DNA of 64,000 nucleotides from an uncultured Roseicyclus sp. (GTDB lineage: Bacteria > Pseudomonadota > Alphaproteobacteria > Rhodobacterales > Rhodobacteraceae): the NCBI GenBank assembly GCA_937139335.1, contig CAKZPN010000066.1, forward strand, positions 26,642 to 90,641, read 5' to 3'. Positions 1-8,158 of this stretch are shown one piece after another. Position numbers and translations under genes: made by a program. A model generated the notes under the pieces. It saw only the letters and a program-made list of their open reading frames with translations, made no database searches and was not told the DNA's origin. The stretch's first letter is position 1, and each line of letters starts with the position of its first letter.

Positions 1-1111
1 TGGCCCCCGCGCCGACGAAGGGGTTGAAGTTGATGTCCTCGAAATGCATCGAGGTGCCGCCCATCATCTGGTAGGAATAGTTGCGCCCCGTCACGCCCTC
101 GCCCGTCGCCGGGTCATAGGGCTGGCCGATGCCCGACAGCAGCATCAGGTGCACGTTGTGCAGCTGATAGGCGGCGAGGATCACGATGTCGGCCGGCTGG
201 AACACCTCTTCCTGCGCCTCCTCGTCGAACCAGGTCACGCCGGTAGCGGTCTGCCCGTCCTCGGCCAGTTCAACGCGCATGACCTCGGCGTTGGTGCGGT
301 ACTGGAAATTCGGCCGCCGCTTCAGCGCGTCGAGAACGCAGGTCTGCGGCGAGGATTTGGAATAGTTCAGACATCCGTAGCGTTCGCAGAAGCCGCAGAA
401 ATTGCACGGTCCAAGCTGCATCCCGTAGGGGTTGGTATAGGCCTTCGAAGCGTTGCCGCCGGCGCGCACGAAAGGATGGTAGCCCATCGACCGGGCCGCA
501 TCGGCGAACATCTCGTTCGACAGAGTGGTCGGCAGCGGCGGCAGCGGGAAGGGGTTGGCGCGCGGCCCCTCGAACGGGTTTCCGCCTTCCTGGATCTCGC
601 CGTTCAGGTTGCCGGCCTGCCCGCTGATGCCCGCGACCTGCTCGAACCGCTCGAAATACGGCTCCATCTCTTCGTAGGTGACGCCCCAGTCCTGCAACTG
701 CATGTCTTCCGGAATGATATCGGCACCGAAGGTTTCCTCGACGTAGCTGCGCAGGCGCAGTTCCTCCACCAGCGGGCGCCAGTGCACGCCGTTCCAGTGG
801 ATGCCCGCGCCGCCGACGCCATCGCCGGGCAGGAACGAGCCCCAGCGGCGGAACGGCAGCGCCACGTCGTCGGTGGTGTGACGGACGGTCAGGGTCGTGT
901 TCCGGGGCCGCTGCATGAATTCGAAGCGGATGCCGTAGCGCAACTCGTCGGCGACCTGCGGATACTGGAAATCGGGAACGGTATCGCGGTCGGGGCCGCG
1001 TTCCAGCGCCAGAACCTCGAGCCCTTCCTCGCACAGCTCCATGCCCATGATCGAGCCGGTCCAGCCCAGGCCCACGATGACGACGTCCTTGCGGGGGTCG
1101 GTGCGTGCCAT
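1..1111 (-). CDS. GMC-family FAD oxidoreductase, gluconate 2-dehydrogenase-like large subunit (3' end outside window)
   Basis: Catalytic flavoprotein subunit of a periplasmic alcohol/sugar dehydrogenase of the gluconate/sorbitol/FAD-glucose dehydrogenase type. The N-terminus carries the FAD-binding glycine motif VVIVGLGWTGS (residues 10-20). About 370 residues are visible before the left edge; the substrate-binding part is missing. Four cysteines (236, 239, 242, 247) in the order C-x2-C-x2-C-x4-C recall the iron-sulfur ligand region of FAD-glucose dehydrogenases, which is inference. It has no signal peptide of its own; in this family it is exported with the Tat-targeted small subunit, which is encoded just upstream with only 2 nt between stop and start. 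Electrons would normally go to a cytochrome c subunit, perhaps beyond the edge. Transcription probably starts at the EcfG-type promoter before the small-subunit gene. Confidence 0.85.
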   Translation of the reverse strand, partial: MARTDPRKDVVIVGLGWTGSIMGMELCEEGLEVLALERGPDRDTVPDFQYPQVADELRYGIRFEFMQRPRNTTLTVRHTTDDVALPFRRWGSFLPGDGVGGAGIHWNGVHWRPLVEELRLRSYVEETFGADIIPEDMQLQDWGVTYEEMEPYFERFEQVAGISGQAGNLNGEIQEGGNPFEGPRANPFPLPPLPTTLSNEMFADAARSMGYHPFVRAGGNASKAYTNPYGMQLGPCNFCGFCERYGCLNYSKSSPQTCVLDALKRRPNFQYRTNAEVMRVELAEDGQTATGVTWFDEEAQEEVFQPADIVILAAYQLHNVHLMLLSGIGQPYDPATGEGVTGRNYSYQMMGGTSMHFEDINFNPFVGAGA

Positions 1112-1113
1112 GA

Positions 1114-1938
1114 TCAAGCCCTCTCGCCAGCGATGGAAACCGGACCGAGCGGATAGGGAACGTTGTCCTGTTCGACCCATTCAAGGAAATTGGCGCGCGC
1201 ACCGGGAAAGCCGATGTAGACCCAGGCCGCCATGCCGTGATTGCCGCCATAGCGCGGGTCCGCGAAATAGCCTTCCTTGGTGTTCTGCAGAAGGTGGATG
1301 AAGAACTCACAGCTCTCGTCGGGAAGGAAGCGCGGTCGCGAGGGCCCGGTGGCCTCGGTTTGCGCGCCGCCGCCGCCCGCAGCTTCGCCCTCACCGCCGC
1401 CCTCGCCTCCGCCTTCGCCGGTTCCTGAGACGCCCGCCGCGGCGGTGCCTTCGCCCCGGCGGGTGGCCTCTGCCTCCAGCGCCTCAAGCGCGGCATCCTG
1501 CCGGTCGGGCGCGAGATCGACGAACGAGGCGCCTTCGGTCTCCACGCACCAGTCGTCGAAGCGCGCGATGGCGTCGCGGTAGATCTCGGCCGGGGTCAGC
1601 GGCGTCTGGTATCCGAAATCCCCGCCGGCAGCGGGGTAGTGCGGCCCTTCCATGTACCAGTCGACGGCCTGCCCGTACTCACCGGCAAGCTGCCGGTCGA
1701 TGAAGACCGGCACGCGGGCCTCGATCGCGCCGGGTCCTTCGCCGTCGGACGGAATGAGGCGGGCCGTGGCCGCCAAGACGAAGGCCCATTCGGCGGCGCT
1801 CAGGAACTCCGGGCTGTACTCCTCCAGCGGCGGCAATTCGGTCTGCGCCCAGGACGGTGCGGGCATCGACGCAAGCGCAACCCCCGCCGCCCCGCTTTGC
1901 AAGAATCCGCGGCGGGTGGAGGAGAGGTCTCGGGTCAT
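1114..1938 (-). CDS. Gluconate 2-dehydrogenase subunit 3 family protein with Tat signal
   Basis: Small subunit of the GMC dehydrogenase encoded immediately downstream. The first 32 residues form a twin-arginine signal (RRGFLQS followed by a hydrophobic stretch and an Ala-x-Ala-like site at SWAQ), so it should carry the folded complex to the periplasm. At 274 aa it is longer than usual because of a low-complexity Gly/Glu/Ala linker at about residues 160-195, between the two halves of the domain. The ATG at 1938 fits the signal peptide. The first gene of a two-gene transcript, it is preceded by an EcfG-type promoter at 2007-2031. The family assignment is good; the substrate is not known. Confidence 0.8.
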   Translation of the reverse strand: MTRDLSSTRRGFLQSGAAGVALASMPAPSWAQTELPPLEEYSPEFLSAAEWAFVLAATARLIPSDGEGPGAIEARVPVFIDRQLAGEYGQAVDWYMEGPHYPAAGGDFGYQTPLTPAEIYRDAIARFDDWCVETEGASFVDLAPDRQDAALEALEAEATRRGEGTAAAGVSGTGEGGGEGGGEGEAAGGGGAQTEATGPSRPRFLPDESCEFFIHLLQNTKEGYFADPRYGGNHGMAAWVYIGFPGARANFLEWVEQDNVPYPLGPVSIAGERA

Positions 1939-2006
1939 CAGGCTGGCTCCGCTGGCTGTCAGTGGTCTTTCGGATCCCCGTCGGGATCGCTCCGGCTTGG
2001 ATCTTC

Positions 2007-2031
2007 AACGGCCCCGCCTCAGGTTTGTTCC
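2007..2031 (-). promoter_or_regulatory. EcfG-type general-stress promoter for the GMC dehydrogenase pair
   Basis: On the minus strand the sequence reads GGAAC, 16 nt, CGTT, an exact match to the alphaproteobacterial EcfG consensus. It lies about 70 nt before the ATG at 1938. Four other sites of the same kind occur in the first 10 kb. Confidence 0.65.
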
Positions 2032-2065
2032 GGCTGCGGCAAGAAAAAATTTTCCGGCCGCGCGG

Positions 2066-2683
2066 TCACAGGCTCCAGAATCCGACACCGAGCGCCACCG
2101 CGATGGCAGAGAGAACGAAGCCGGCGATCATGAGGGCGCCGTCGCCCAGCGTCAGGGCCAGACCGAACACGGCTATGGCCAACATCGGGCCGGTGCTGGC
2201 GAACGGCAGCAGTTCCAGCGGCGGAACGGTCAGGCACAGGACCAGCGTGACGAGGGCGGCCGCCCGCGTGGCCTTGTCGGAGGTGAAGGACGGCAGGCGA
2301 CCGTGGAACCACCGGTCGAGCCGTTCGCCCACCGGGTGCATCTTGTCCATGGCCTCGTTCAGTTTCTTGCCCGTCACGCCGCGCCGTTCGATGACGCCGG
2401 GCAACCACGTCGAATCGCGGCCAAGCGCGATCTGGACGGCGAAGACCGCGATGATCGCCGCAAGAACGGTAGGCACACCGGGCACGCCGCCCAGCGGCGA
2501 AATCTCGATCAGCGCGGGGACGAACAGGAACGGCCCCCAGCCGCGATCCCCGATGGCGGTGACCACCTGACCGATTGTAACCGTTTCATTCTGTTTTCCG
2601 GTTTCACACAGCTCGTTCAGAATATGCTCGACCGGCCGCGTGGTGCGGCGAGTCTGGGCATCGCTCTTCGTCGCCTTCGCCAT
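2066..2683 (-). CDS. exoD: ExoD-family membrane protein
   Basis: Small integral membrane protein of the ExoD family (205 aa), first described in rhizobial exopolysaccharide synthesis and alkali tolerance; its biochemical role is unknown. A soluble N-terminus (about 40 residues) precedes hydrophobic segments at roughly 48-75, 145-165 and 170-203, with the family's conserved Gly/Pro-rich GWGPFLFVPALIEISPLG-type segment. It is the last gene of the minus-strand operon that starts with the GH13 enzymes, 5 nt after the SDR stop. That makes it a likely member of the same stress transcript, which would suit an envelope or polysaccharide role. Confidence 0.75.
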   Translation of the reverse strand: MAKATKSDAQTRRTTRPVEHILNELCETGKQNETVTIGQVVTAIGDRGWGPFLFVPALIEISPLGGVPGVPTVLAAIIAVFAVQIALGRDSTWLPGVIERRGVTGKKLNEAMDKMHPVGERLDRWFHGRLPSFTSDKATRAAALVTLVLCLTVPPLELLPFASTGPMLAIAVFGLALTLGDGALMIAGFVLSAIAVALGVGFWSL

Positions 2684-2688
2684 TCAGG

Positions 2689-3543
2689 TCATCCGCCGAT
2701 CAGGTCGCCACCGTTCGGGTGCAGGACCTGGCCGGTCATGTAGGAGGAATCCTCGCAGGCCAGGAACAGGAGTGCCGGCGCCACCTCGTTCGGCTGTCCG
2801 GGGCGGCCGAGCGGCGCCGATTTGCCGAAACTCTCCACCTTGTCCGGCGGGAAGGACGCCGGGATCAGCGGCGTCCAGATCGGGCCGGGCGCGACCCCGT
2901 TCACCCGGATACCGTCGCCTGCCAGCGAGCTGGACAGCGCGCGCACGAAGGCCACGATGGCACCCTTGGTCGAGGCATAGTCGATCAGCAGATCCTGCCC
3001 GCGATAGGCCGTCACCGAAGTGGTGCAGATAATCGACGCGCCACGCGACAGATGCGGCATCGCCGCCTGCACCATGAAGAAATTCCCGCCGATGTTGGTG
3101 CGGAACGTGCGAAAGAGCTGGTCCTCGGTGATGTCGGTGACGCTGTCCTGCGCATGCTGTTCGGCGGCATTGTTCACCACGATGTCCAGCCGCCCGAAGT
3201 CGGCCATGGTGCGTGTGACGACCTCCTGGCAGAACGATTTCTGCCCCACGTCACCGGGCATCAGCAGCGCGGTGCCGCCCTCGGCCTCGACCAGGTCGCG
3301 GGTCCGCACGGCGTCCTCCGTCTCGTCCAGATAGACGATGGTGACGGCCGCGCCTTCGCGGGCGAAGAGGATGGCAGTAGACCGCCCGATGCCGGAATCG
3401 CCGCCGGTGATGATGGCGACCTTGCCCTCCAGCCGGCCGGAACCAGGGTAGCGCGGCATATGATCGGCGGGCGGATCCAGGTGATGCTCAAGCCCTGGCT
3501 GGCGGTCGAGGGTCTGCTTGGTGTCGAGATCATCGGGTTTCAT
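2689..3543 (-). CDS. SDR family oxidoreductase (YghA/YhdF-like, general stress type)
   Basis: NAD(P)-dependent short-chain dehydrogenase of 284 aa with the extended N-terminal arm (about 45 residues, rich in Asp/Pro/His) typical of bacterial stress-type SDRs. Visible motifs are the cofactor loop GGDSGIGRS, NNAA, and the catalytic Ser and YASTK. The ATG at 3543 was chosen because an AGGA lies 7 nt ahead; an in-frame ATG at 3549 sits too close to it. The start overlaps the end of the preceding GH13 gene by 14 nt, which implies translational coupling. The substrate is unknown. Related proteins are often stress-induced, which agrees with the EcfG-type promoter at the head of this operon. Confidence 0.85.
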   Translation of the reverse strand: MKPDDLDTKQTLDRQPGLEHHLDPPADHMPRYPGSGRLEGKVAIITGGDSGIGRSTAILFAREGAAVTIVYLDETEDAVRTRDLVEAEGGTALLMPGDVGQKSFCQEVVTRTMADFGRLDIVVNNAAEQHAQDSVTDITEDQLFRTFRTNIGGNFFMVQAAMPHLSRGASIICTTSVTAYRGQDLLIDYASTKGAIVAFVRALSSSLAGDGIRVNGVAPGPIWTPLIPASFPPDKVESFGKSAPLGRPGQPNEVAPALLFLACEDSSYMTGQVLHPNGGDLIGG

Positions 3544-5290
3544 GGTCATGTCCTTTCGCTGTTGCCGCGTGCTTTTCGGCGGCGTCCGGTTCGGGCCTTG
3601 CACGGCGAACAACGCAGAACCCCAGGGGTTCCAACGTGATCCTGTCACCGGCGTGCGCGGCGCGGGTTCCGACCACGTCGAGCAGATCGTCCCCCGGTTC
3701 GACGTCGAAACCCGCCTCCTCGAGCGCGAAGTTCAGCACGAAGGTCATCCGGCAGCACGCATCGAACCGGTCATAGGCGATGATCGCCGTGTCGGTTCCC
3801 CTCAGCACGATCTCGTGGCCATGGCGCAGCATCGGCGTCTCACGCCGCCAGGCCAGCAGACCGGAGAGGAAGGACAGCACCGAACCCGGGTCGTCGTGCT
3901 GCACGTCGACCGCGCGCGCGGCATGCGGTTCGGGCACCGGCAGCCAGGATTTTTCGGCGCTGGTGAACCCCGCGTGAGGTGCGTCGCCGTTCCAGGGAAG
4001 CGGCGTACGCACGCCGTCGCGGCCCGAGAAGTCGGGCCAGAACGCCTTGCCCCAGGGGTCCTGCATGTCCTCGTAATCCAGCTCCGGCTGGGTCAGGCCA
4101 AGCTCCTCGCCCTGAAACAGGATGCCGCCGCCCTGCAGGGTGGATTGCAGAAACAACAGCAGCTTCGCCGCCTCCTCCGCCTTGCCCGCCTCGACCGCGA
4201 AGCGGGTCAGGTTCGACACCGCGCGTTCGCTGTCGTGGTTGGTGAAAACATTCATGACCGCGCCGGAGCCGAGGAAATCCTCGCGCACCTCGAGCAACTC
4301 GCGGATGTCCTGCACCGATTCCACCGCGTTGATCAGGTCGAAATCATAAACCGCGTGCAGGCGTTCGCCGTGCTTGGTGTATTTCACCGCGGTGCGGGTC
4401 GAATCCACGTCCGCCAACTCGCCGATGATAACCCGCTCCGGCTCGCGGCCGCGCACGGCATCGCGGATCGCCTCGAGGATCGGCAGGCTTTCGGGCACGT
4501 CGCGGTCGAAATAATGCAGCTGCTTGCGGAACGGGTTGTGCGCGCCGCCGCCCAAGCTCGGGTTGCGGTCGCCGCTCGGGCTTGGCGGGTTGGACCGGAA
4601 CAGCGGGTCGCAGGTCAGGCACTGGATCGCGTCGAGGCGAAAGCCGTCGACGCCGCGGTCGAGCCAGAACCGGAACACGCCCAACACCGCCTCCAGCGCT
4701 TCGGGGTTGCGCAGGTTCAGCGACGGCTGACATTCCAGGAAGGGATGGTAGTAGTATTGCGAGCGGCGCGGCTCCCACGTCCAGGCCGGACCGCCGAAGG
4801 AGCTGAGCCAGTTGTTGGGCGGCCCGCCGTCCGGCCCGGAGTCCGCCCAGACATACCAGTCGGCCTTGTCGTTGTCGGGGCCAGAGCGGCTTTCCAGGAA
4901 CCACTCGTGCTGCTCGGACGTGTGGCAGGGCACCACGTCGATCAGCACGCGCAGGTCGCGCTCATGCGCCTCGGCGATCAGCCGGTCGAAATCCTCCAGC
5001 GTGCCGAACATCGGGTCTACGTCGCAAAGGTCGGAGACGTCGTAGCCGAAATCCTCCTGCGGCGAGGGGTAGAACGGCGACAGCCACAGCCCGTCGACGT
5101 TCAGCGACTTGATGTAGTCCAGCCGCGAGATCAGGCCCGGCAGGTCGCCGATCCCGTCGCCGTTGGAATCGACGAAGGACCGCAGGTAGACCTCGTAGAA
5201 CATCGCGCCGCGCCACCACTCGTCACCCGCCGGTTCGGTCGGGTCCAGCAGCGCCTCGGCGATCTGTGTCTTTCTGCCTGCCTCCATCAT
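3530..5290 (-). CDS. GH13 alpha-amylase/alpha-glucosidase family enzyme (second copy)
   Basis: Cytoplasmic glycoside hydrolase family 13 enzyme (586 aa) of the alpha-glucosidase/oligo-1,6-glucosidase type. The (beta/alpha)8 barrel starts with YEVYLRSFVDSNGDGIGDL. The catalytic set is present: nucleophile Asp220 (DGFRLD), acid/base Glu291 (IIGELAD) and transition-state Asp353 (FTNHDSE). A beta-sandwich domain follows and the last 25 residues are charged. It is related to the gene just upstream but clearly diverged, so this looks like an old duplication with different specificity. Its ATG overlaps the previous stop (ATGA); a second ATG at 5287 is equally possible. It could hydrolyse or transglycosylate small alpha-glucosides, trehalose or sucrose; the sequence does not decide. 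Confidence 0.85.
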   Translation of the reverse strand: MMEAGRKTQIAEALLDPTEPAGDEWWRGAMFYEVYLRSFVDSNGDGIGDLPGLISRLDYIKSLNVDGLWLSPFYPSPQEDFGYDVSDLCDVDPMFGTLEDFDRLIAEAHERDLRVLIDVVPCHTSEQHEWFLESRSGPDNDKADWYVWADSGPDGGPPNNWLSSFGGPAWTWEPRRSQYYYHPFLECQPSLNLRNPEALEAVLGVFRFWLDRGVDGFRLDAIQCLTCDPLFRSNPPSPSGDRNPSLGGGAHNPFRKQLHYFDRDVPESLPILEAIRDAVRGREPERVIIGELADVDSTRTAVKYTKHGERLHAVYDFDLINAVESVQDIRELLEVREDFLGSGAVMNVFTNHDSERAVSNLTRFAVEAGKAEEAAKLLLFLQSTLQGGGILFQGEELGLTQPELDYEDMQDPWGKAFWPDFSGRDGVRTPLPWNGDAPHAGFTSAEKSWLPVPEPHAARAVDVQHDDPGSVLSFLSGLLAWRRETPMLRHGHEIVLRGTDTAIIAYDRFDACCRMTFVLNFALEEAGFDVEPGDDLLDVVGTRAAHAGDRITLEPLGFCVVRRARPEPDAAEKHAATAKGHDHETR

Positions 5291-6909
5291 CCGCGTTGCC
5301 CAAACCATGCGCTGTGGCCGGGGATGCACAGGTTCTCGCCCTCGCGCACCGCGCCAAAGCCGTGGCCCTCCATGCGGGTCCCGGCCTCTTCCTCGGTGAT
5401 CGGGACAAAGGCATCCTTGGAGCCGAAGTTGAACAGGCAGACCACCGTCTGCGCGTCGAGCGTCCGCTCGAACCCCAGCAGGTTCTCGGGCGTGTCGAAG
5501 AATTTCATCTCACCGCGCCGGATCGCCGGCACGTCGCGCCGCCAGTTCAGAAACTGGCGCAATCGGTTCAGGGTCGAGCCGGGCAGGGCCTGTTGCGCAT
5601 CGACCGCGCGATCGAGGTGGTCGCGCGGCACCGGCAGCCAGGGCTCGACGTCGGAGAACCCGCCATGCGCCGCTCCCTTGGTCCAGGGCATCGGGGTGCG
5701 CGCGCCATCGCGGCCGCGGTAGGCGGGGTAGAACTCGCGCCCATAGGGGTCGACGATCCGCTCGAAGGGCACGTCGGCCTCGGACAGTCCAAGTTCGGAG
5801 CCCTGGTAGATGCAGCTTGCCCCGCGCAGGCAGGTGATCGCGGCCAGCATCACCGTCACCGCCTCGGGGTCATCCTCGTGCCCGAGGCGCGAGACCGAGC
5901 GGGAAAAGTCGTGGTTGTCGAGCGCCCAGCAGGGCCAGCCGTCGTCCTTGCGATAGCCAAGGTCCTCGGCCACCGAGCGGATCAGCGGCGCGTCGACATC
6001 ATCGGCGCCAAGCAGCCAGTAGCCATAGGCCAGCTGCAGCCTGTCCGGACCGGTGTATTCGTGGTGCAGGCGCACGGCGTCGGTCTCGTGCAGCTCGCCC
6101 AGCAGCGCGCGGTCATCGCCGTATTTGTCGCAGAGCGCCCGCATCCGCGCGAGCATGTCGTGGTTTTCGGGTTGGGCGATGTCGTGGCGGTGGATCTGCA
6201 TCGAGTAGGGATTGAACTGGAACACCTTGCTCTTCGGCACATCGGGGTTGTGCGGGTTGTCGCGCAGCTTCGCGTCGTGGAAGTAGAAGGCGCAGACATC
6301 GAGGCGGAAGCCGTCGACGCCCATGTCGAGCCAGAACTTGCAGACGTTCAGGACCGCCTCCTGAACGTCGGGGTTGTGGTAGTTCAGATCGGGCTGCTGG
6401 CGCAGGAAGTTGTGCAGGTAATACTGGCCCCGGCGCGGCTCCCACTGCCAGGATGATCCGCCGAAGACAGACAGCCAGTTGTTTGGCGGCGCGCCGGCCT
6501 TGCCGGGGTCGGCCCAGACGTACCAGTCGGCCTTCGGGTTGTCGCGGCTCTCGCGGCTTTCAAGGAACCACGGGTGCTGGTTCGACGTGTGCGACAGCAC
6601 CTGATCCATCAAAACGCGCAGCCCGCGCTCGTGCGCCCGGTCGAGCAGCGTCTGGAAATCTTCGAGCCCGCCGAACAGCGGATCGACGGCGCGGTAGTTC
6701 GACACGTCGTAGCCGAAATCCTGCATCGGCGACTGCACGAAGGGCGAGATCCAGATCGCGTCGACGCCCAACTCGGCAACGTAGTCCAGGCGTTCGGAGA
6801 TGCCAGCGAGGTCGCCTACCCCGTTGCCCGAGGTGTCGAGAAAGCTGCGCGGATAGATCTGGTAGATGGTGGCGCCCTGCCACCAGGGGGAATGTGTGGT
6901 ATCAAGCAT
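5287..6909 (-). CDS. GH13 alpha-glucosidase (first copy)
   Basis: Glycoside hydrolase family 13 alpha-glucosidase of 540 aa, the usual length for the oligo-1,6-glucosidase/AglA group. It has no signal peptide and so acts in the cytoplasm. Catalytic residues are Asp204 (DGFRLD), Glu272 (LLGELHE) and Asp334 (LDNHD); the barrel entry motif is YQIYPRSFLDTSGNGVGDL. It is the first gene of a four-gene operon (GH13, GH13, SDR, ExoD) and lies about 30 nt after an EcfG-type promoter. That suggests a role in compatible-solute or storage-sugar turnover under stress rather than growth on maltose-like sugars; no sugar transporter is next to it. Confidence 0.88.
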   Translation of the reverse strand: MLDTTHSPWWQGATIYQIYPRSFLDTSGNGVGDLAGISERLDYVAELGVDAIWISPFVQSPMQDFGYDVSNYRAVDPLFGGLEDFQTLLDRAHERGLRVLMDQVLSHTSNQHPWFLESRESRDNPKADWYVWADPGKAGAPPNNWLSVFGGSSWQWEPRRGQYYLHNFLRQQPDLNYHNPDVQEAVLNVCKFWLDMGVDGFRLDVCAFYFHDAKLRDNPHNPDVPKSKVFQFNPYSMQIHRHDIAQPENHDMLARMRALCDKYGDDRALLGELHETDAVRLHHEYTGPDRLQLAYGYWLLGADDVDAPLIRSVAEDLGYRKDDGWPCWALDNHDFSRSVSRLGHEDDPEAVTVMLAAITCLRGASCIYQGSELGLSEADVPFERIVDPYGREFYPAYRGRDGARTPMPWTKGAAHGGFSDVEPWLPVPRDHLDRAVDAQQALPGSTLNRLRQFLNWRRDVPAIRRGEMKFFDTPENLLGFERTLDAQTVVCLFNFGSKDAFVPITEEEAGTRMEGHGFGAVREGENLCIPGHSAWFGQRG

Positions 6910-6938
6910 GTCATCGTCTTTAGTGAGGTCTCGGACTC

Positions 6939-6964
6939 AACCGGCCGGACGATGCGGAGGTTCC
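6939..6964 (-). promoter_or_regulatory. EcfG-type promoter of the GH13-GH13-SDR-exoD operon
   Basis: The minus strand reads GGAAC, 17 nt, GGTT, ending about 30 nt before the ATG at 6909. Only the first base of the -10 element differs from the CGTT consensus, and the same GGTT occurs at 8071 and 9198. Confidence 0.6.
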
Positions 6965-7065
6965 ATGCCAATCGCGGCGCGAGAGGCTCTGGATGGCGTC
7001 GTTCAGGTGGCCGGTTGCGGGCCTGACCCGCCGCCGTAGGGCCGAGGCCGCCGGCGCCTGCGGCG

Positions 7066-7251
7066 TCAGTCGCCCTTCTTCTCGGGCAGCCCCTTGCGGT
7101 CGGTCGAGGCGATGTCTTCAAGCTCGGATTCCGACATCGAGTCGTACATCTCGCGCGACGCGCCGACGAGATCGCCGACCTTCATCTCGCCACGCTTGGC
7201 GGCGAGGGCGGCACCGGCGGCTTTCTGCTGGGCTTTGGATTCGGCTGGCAT
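7066..7251 (-). CDS. DUF3008 family small protein
   Basis: Small charged protein of 61 aa. It matches the DUF3008 family along its whole length: N-terminal KAQQKAAGAALAAKRG, central GASREMYDSMSE and C-terminal TDRKGLPEKKGD. Members are small, hydrophilic and found widely in proteobacteria; the function is unknown. It contains no cysteine and no membrane segment. The ATG at 7251 has an AAAGG upstream. It lies 42 nt after the membrane-anchored gene at 7294-7911 on the same strand, so the two may share a transcript. Its position beside EcfG-controlled genes hints at a stress role, but this is only context. Confidence 0.75.
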   Translation of the reverse strand: MPAESKAQQKAAGAALAAKRGEMKVGDLVGASREMYDSMSESELEDIASTDRKGLPEKKGD

Positions 7252-7293
7252 GATGTGGCCTTTCTGGCTGGGGGTGGTGCGATCCTGACCCCG

Positions 7294-7911
7294 TCACTGG
7301 AATTTGCGTTCGCGCAACAGGTTGTTGAATTCGGCGCGGGTCTGGCGCGGGCGGATCTGCGAGGTGAGGATGTTCTTCGCGGCGAAGAATGCACCCCTTT
7401 GCTCATGCTCGATCCGGAACTCCTTGGCGGCGCCCACGATCCGCTCGGCCTGGCCGGAGATGCCGACCACGGTGATCGTCATCGTCTCGATGTCCTTGAA
7501 CGACCATTCCTCGTCCAGCCGGATCCGGGCGCGCTGGATCAGGTCGTTCATGGAGCCGATGTCGACAGTCTGCCCGGGCTGGAGCGTACCGCGATTGGTG
7601 CGCGACATCGGATCGTCGACGCCGTCGGGGTCGATCTCGTCGCGCTCGGTGATGACGATCCGTGAGGTTTGCCCGTCGCGGCCCAGGTCGGCCGCGACGC
7701 CCTGGACGTAGATCGCGTTGGAGCTGAGGTTGGTCACAAGGCAACGCGACCGCGCACCCTCGGCGGCGCCGAGGTCGATATGGATCACGCTGCGCGCCTG
7801 CCGCCTGTGCCCCACGATGAACGTGTGCAGGTAGGCGATCCAGATCAGCACCATGGCCGTGTTCAGCAGGGTGTTCAGGATCTGCACGTGTTGGGACAGG
7901 TAGTCGAGCAT
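7294..7911 (-). CDS. Membrane-anchored hypothetical protein
   Basis: Protein of 205 aa that I cannot assign to a named family. One hydrophobic segment near the N-terminus (about residues 12-34) would anchor it in the inner membrane. The rest (about residues 40-205) looks soluble, with alternating beta-type stretches and a charged C-terminus rich in Arg, Gln and Asn. No catalytic motif is evident. It may be co-transcribed with the DUF3008 gene 42 nt downstream. A weak EcfG-like site (GAAAC, 16 nt, TGTT; 7972-7996) lies upstream. Codon use and GC content resemble the neighbours, so it is probably a real gene. Confidence 0.6.
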   Translation of the reverse strand: MLDYLSQHVQILNTLLNTAMVLIWIAYLHTFIVGHRRQARSVIHIDLGAAEGARSRCLVTNLSSNAIYVQGVAADLGRDGQTSRIVITERDEIDPDGVDDPMSRTNRGTLQPGQTVDIGSMNDLIQRARIRLDEEWSFKDIETMTITVVGISGQAERIVGAAKEFRIEHEQRGAFFAAKNILTSQIRPRQTRAEFNNLLRERKFQ

Positions 7912-7971
7912 TTCTGGCGCAGTCTCCTCGCAGCTCGGGGGGCGTCCGCCCGGTTCATCGTCACTTCAGGT

Positions 7972-7996
7972 AACAACCGGGGGGCGCAACGGTTTC
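7972..7996 (-). promoter_or_regulatory. Weak EcfG-like promoter candidate
   Basis: The minus strand reads GAAAC, 16 nt, TGTT, one mismatch in the -35 element and one in the first base of the -10. It precedes the membrane-anchored gene starting at 7911. Much weaker than the other five sites. Confidence 0.25.
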
Positions 7997-8049
7997 ATCG
8001 GCCTGGGCCGGCGCGTCGGCGCGAGGCAGCCGACGGCACCGTGAGCGAG

Positions 8050-8074
8050 GGAACCATTCGCCGCGCCCGCGGTT
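8050..8074 (+). promoter_or_regulatory. EcfG-type promoter of the ferritin-like gene
   Basis: GGAAC at 8050-8054, a 16 nt spacer and GGTT at 8071-8074, about 85 nt before the ATG at 8159. Orientation and spacing agree with the other EcfG-type sites in this region. Confidence 0.6.
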
Positions 8075-8158
8075 TGGATGGAACGGTGCGGCAGACGCCC
8101 GCCCGACAACTCACTTGCCGCCACGCAAGGTGCGCGGAACAGATGGAGGAAAGCCGTT

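Noticed and set aside
3518..5722. Plus-strand open frame of about 730 codons opposite the second GH13 gene.
   Set aside because: Shadow of a gene with all GH13 catalytic motifs.
8080..8110. Second GGAAC (8080-8084) before the ferritin-like gene.
   Set aside because: The -10 position reads GCCC; the site at 8050 is far better.
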